From positions 1 through 42,423 of the forward strand of contig JAUPKU010000122.1 in the NCBI GenBank assembly GCA_030837285.1: a stretch of DNA of 42,423 nucleotides, written 5' to 3'. The position numbers were made by a program, and so were the translations under genes. Of this stretch, positions 39,182-42,423 are shown in pieces. Under the pieces are notes generated by a model, which worked only from the letters and a program-made list of their open reading frames with translations, made no database searches and had not been told where the DNA came from. The DNA is from Thermoproteota archaeon. Its GTDB lineage: Archaea; Thermoproteota; Bathyarchaeia; RBG-16-48-13; GCA-020355125. Position 1 is the stretch's first letter, and the number at the start of each line of letters is the position of its first letter.

Positions 39182-40411
39182 ATGGATGAACTGGAATCTC
39201 CTTCTCCGAGAAGATGGAATTCCTTGAGTGAAAGAAATGGGAAAGGGAAAGGAACTGGCTTTCTAGATATCAGATTCATAGCTTTAATTCTCCAATTCCT
39301 CATGTCAGTCTCCTTTAATCTCATGGGCAGCTTTCTTCCCCTCTTCATACATGAAGACCTTAACTACACCCTTATCGAGGCGACGAAATGGACAGGAATT
39401 TGCCAACTCGTCTCCTCAAGCCTTTACGCTGTAACAGCTCCCTTTTGGGGATTCATGTGCGACCGCATTGGAACAAAGAAGGTTTTGATCATGGCTATAG
39501 CAGGCAACTGCGCAGCCTACGCGGGGATGACCGTGTCGACTAACATTGAGCAAATCATAATTTTTCGGGCGCTACAAGGGTCCTTCGGTGGCGTTAGCAC
39601 AGTCATGTTCGTACTAGTCGCGTTGGTAGTACCTCCAACAGAGCTTAGAACTGCACTGAGCTATCAGATGGCGGCTATGACGATGGGACAGCTTGTAGGT
39701 CCAGGACTGGGAGGAACACTAGTATCATTTTTCGGATATCGCTTCGCCTTGGGAGCCTCCTCAATCATATTCCTAGCGTTAGTCCCCATGATATTCATGA
39801 TAAAGATGCCTTCTTCAACTAGTAAAACCGAGGTAGGCTACCACTTCGGAGTCTCTGATCTTAAAGTCATCCTACCTGATGCAGTGGCTCTTATCCTAGT
39901 ATATGCCTGTATGACATTCATAACGCCGACTATTCCATGGTTCCTCAACACGCTTGGCATCCCGTCAGAGCAACTCGTTCTCTTCACAACGCTCACAACC
40001 ACTCTGAATGGCTTGGCATTCGGCATTGCAACTCCATTCCTTACGAAGATGACAAATGAGAAGCTTCTACCCATCTTGTCAGTGGCGAGTGCTGCGGTAA
40101 TCCTAATGACCTCGTTTGTGACCAATCCTTACCAGTTCATAGCGCTCAGAATCATAATAGGCTCAGTTCAAGCAGGTGTTCCCCCCAACCTTCTCGGTGG
40201 AAAATCGGGAAGAAAGGGAACAGCAATGGGGATACTCAATTCAGCACGATTCATAGGCTTTGCCATAGGACCGTATATGGCCACCAGCATCCTTGGAGAC
40301 GGTACCACACCTAGACCACTATACATGTACACTACAATGGCAGTAATATCTCTCATCTCAGCTATGTTCTTGTACATAACACATACAAGGCGTAAGTCAA
40401 ATACAATATGA
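39182..40411 (+). CDS. MFS transporter, tandem paralogue B
   Basis: APFWGFMCDRIGTKKVLIMAIAG; paralogous to 37818-39056. Confidence 0.92.
   Translation: MDELESPSPRRWNSLSERNGKGKGTGFLDIRFIALILQFLMSVSFNLMGSFLPLFIHEDLNYTLIEATKWTGICQLVSSSLYAVTAPFWGFMCDRIGTKKVLIMAIAGNCAAYAGMTVSTNIEQIIIFRALQGSFGGVSTVMFVLVALVVPPTELRTALSYQMAAMTMGQLVGPGLGGTLVSFFGYRFALGASSIIFLALVPMIFMIKMPSSTSKTEVGYHFGVSDLKVILPDAVALILVYACMTFITPTIPWFLNTLGIPSEQLVLFTTLTTTLNGLAFGIATPFLTKMTNEKLLPILSVASAAVILMTSFVTNPYQFIALRIIIGSVQAGVPPNLLGGKSGRKGTAMGILNSARFIGFAIGPYMATSILGDGTTPRPLYMYTTMAVISLISAMFLYITHTRRKSNTI
40199..40257 (+). repeat. 59-bp perfect repeat, copy 2 (inside MFS B)
   Basis: Identical to 38826-38884. Confidence 0.97.
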
Positions 40412-40460
40412 AAACAGAAATCTGCTATTTAGTGGAATTTTCGTATTTGTAAGCGTTAAG

Positions 40461-40468
40461 TTTAAATA
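40461..40468 (+). promoter_or_regulatory. Candidate archaeal TATA element for the thermosome gene
   Basis: tttaaata about 43 bp upstream of ATG 40512; GGAGG at 40500-40504 fits as the RBS. Confidence 0.5.
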
Positions 40469-40511
40469 AAAACTCTTTTTTTCCCTTAAAACGTAAAATG
40501 GAGGAAAATAC

Positions 40512-42176
40512 ATGACTGAAGCAGTACCTGCTATGATAAGTGGTCAACCTGTGTTGATTTTAAAGGAGGGAACCAGCCGAAGTAGAGGTAAGGAAGCGCA
40601 GAGAGCCAATATTATGGCTGCGAAAGTCGTTGCTGAAGCTGTAAGAACCAGTTTAGGGCCGAAAGGCATGGACAAGATGCTCGTGGACAGCCTAGGAGAC
40701 ATCACGATTACTAATGATGGAGCCACCATCCTTAAGGAGATGGACATTCAGCATCCAGCCGCTAAGATGATAGTTGAAGTCTCCAAGACTCAGGATAACG
40801 AGGTTGGAGATGGAACTACTTCCGTTGCGGTTCTAGCTGGAAGACTTCTTGAAAAGGCTGAAGACCTCATAAACCAAAATATTCATTCAACGATAATTGT
40901 GGACGGCTACAAAGCCGCTGCTGATAAAGCCCTTGAATCATTTAATGAAATCGCTATAAAAGTTTCGCCGACTGACAAGGAAATGCTCAAGAAGGTAGCC
41001 GCTACATCAATGGCGACAAAACTTGTCTCTGAGAACAAGGAGTACTTGGCCGATCTGACAGTTAACGCTGTTCTGAAAGTGGCTCAGAAGACTGAAGATG
41101 GATACAAGGTGGAAATTGATGACATCAAGGTCGACAAGAAAGCTGGAGAATCCATGGACGAGACGAGAGTCATAGATGGCATAGTACTAGACAAGGAAGT
41201 AGTCCATTCTGGCATGCCTAAAAGAGTTGACAATGCGAAGATAGCCCTATTGAACTGTGCGCTAGAGATTGAGAAGACGGAATTCACAGCGAAGATCAAC
41301 ATTGAAAGACCAGAAGAGATGAAAGCCTTCCTCGAAGAAGAGGAAAGCATGCTTAAAGCAATGGTGGACAAAATAGCCTCAGCTGGAGCCAACGTCGTAA
41401 TATGCCAGAAAGGCATTGATGATGTAGCACAACACTATCTAGCCAAGAATAAAGTCTTAACAGTCAGAAGGGCGACGGAATCAAACATGGAGAAGCTTTC
41501 CAAGGCGACCGGAGGAAAAATCGTAATTAGCATAGATGACCTCTCCTCAAAAGACTTGGGCGCAGCAAAACTCGTAGAAGAACGCAAGGTAGGAGACGAC
41601 AAATGGGTCTTCATAGAAGGCTGTAAGAACCCAAGGTCAATCAGCTTGTTAATTAGAGGTGGAACTGACAAGGTAGTGGATGAAGCTGAACGCTCAGTCC
41701 ATGATGCAATCTGCGTAGTCCGTGACATAGTTCAAAGACCGCTCGTCGTCGCTGGTGGTGGAGCTCCAGAAGCTGAAGTGGCATCCCGAGTGAGAAAGTG
41801 GGCTGAAAAACTCTCTGGAAAAGAACAGCTAGCCGCTTTAAGCTTCGCCGACGCACTGGAAGTTATTCCAACAACGCTTGCCGAGAATGCTGGACTCGAC
41901 CCTATAGACATCCTGGTGGAACTACGATCTCGCCACGAGAAAGGCGATGTCTGGGCTGGAGTTGATGTCATAGAAGGAAAAGTCAAGGACATGGCTAAAC
42001 TCAACATCTATGAACCCCTAGTCGTAAAAGAACAGATGATCAAATCATCCAGCGAAGTCGCCTCAATGATCCTGAGAATCGACGACGTCATAGCCTCCGG
42101 AAAGACTGGCGGAGGACCGATGCCACCTAAGATGCCAGGCGGAATGGGTGGAATGGGCGGAGAAGGCGAAGAATAA
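40512..42176 (+). CDS. Thermosome (group II chaperonin) subunit
   Basis: [65 protein letters not shown]-terminal GGM-rich tail. Confidence 0.97.
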   Translation: MTEAVPAMISGQPVLILKEGTSRSRGKEAQRANIMAAKVVAEAVRTSLGPKGMDKMLVDSLGDITITNDGATILKEMDIQHPAAKMIVEVSKTQDNEVGDGTTSVAVLAGRLLEKAEDLINQNIHSTIIVDGYKAAADKALESFNEIAIKVSPTDKEMLKKVAATSMATKLVSENKEYLADLTVNAVLKVAQKTEDGYKVEIDDIKVDKKAGESMDETRVIDGIVLDKEVVHSGMPKRVDNAKIALLNCALEIEKTEFTAKINIERPEEMKAFLEEEESMLKAMVDKIASAGANVVICQKGIDDVAQHYLAKNKVLTVRRATESNMEKLSKATGGKIVISIDDLSSKDLGAAKLVEERKVGDDKWVFIEGCKNPRSISLLIRGGTDKVVDEAERSVHDAICVVRDIVQRPLVVAGGGAPEAEVASRVRKWAEKLSGKEQLAALSFADALEVIPTTLAENAGLDPIDILVELRSRHEKGDVWAGVDVIEGKVKDMAKLNIYEPLVVKEQMIKSSSEVASMILRIDDVIASGKTGGGPMPPKMPGGMGGMGGEGEE

Positions 42177-42423
42177 GCACCCCTTCTTTTTCCTATTTTT
42201 TAAAATCAACATTTTAAATCAAAGTTAAAGTTAATAGTACATTTTTCCTAGTTTTTAACGAATACGCTTAGTTCACACCATCTCCCTCCTGTAATAGTAA
42301 ACATTTAAAGTTCAATAGTTAATAACAAGTAAACCATCTACATATTTCGCTATTCAACACCCCCTATATTTTTCTATAAAGGCATTTTAAATCGCTCGCA
42401 CGCTCAAAAAAAAGGAGACAGGA

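Overview
A 42.4 kb window of an archaeal chromosome. The assignment rests on an Lsm/Sm-like protein, an archaeal-type thermosome, archaeal two-subunit PheRS, a beta-CASP RNase and a split class I fumarase. The lineage looks TACK/Bathyarchaeia-like, but that is inference only. Most of the window is ordinary housekeeping and metabolic content: HDAC-family deacetylase, malic enzyme plus fumarase alpha/beta, M28 peptidase, UPF0182 membrane protein, PheT/PheS, enolase-superfamily enzyme, LUD protein, DinB, an SPFH/zinc-ribbon cluster, a phosphonoacetate hydrolase-like enzyme, SDR, flippase, TldD/TldE, HD hydrolase, a tandem MFS pair and a thermosome subunit. I found no CRISPR array, prophage or complete mobile element. 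The most notable observations come from reading between the supplied ORFs: (1) a collapsed metK (archaeal AdoMet synthetase) pseudogene at 2134-2749, whose C-terminal remnant looks like an independent 90-aa ORF; (2) a malic enzyme and fumarase-alpha reading frame continuous through a single UAG, with no AUG/GUG/UUG available for the conserved fumarase N-terminus; (3) a decay zone at about 30.4-32.3 kb with a tRNA-Pro(CGG), a DJ-1/PfpI pseudogene, a second tentative pseudogene and a missed intact 53-aa DUF4177-like gene; (4) a gene-conversion-like identity tract between the tandem MFS paralogues; (5) an SPFH plus zinc-ribbon plus coiled-coil cluster of unknown function. I cannot point to a convincing complete novel system. 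The SPFH/zinc-ribbon cluster is the best functional candidate.
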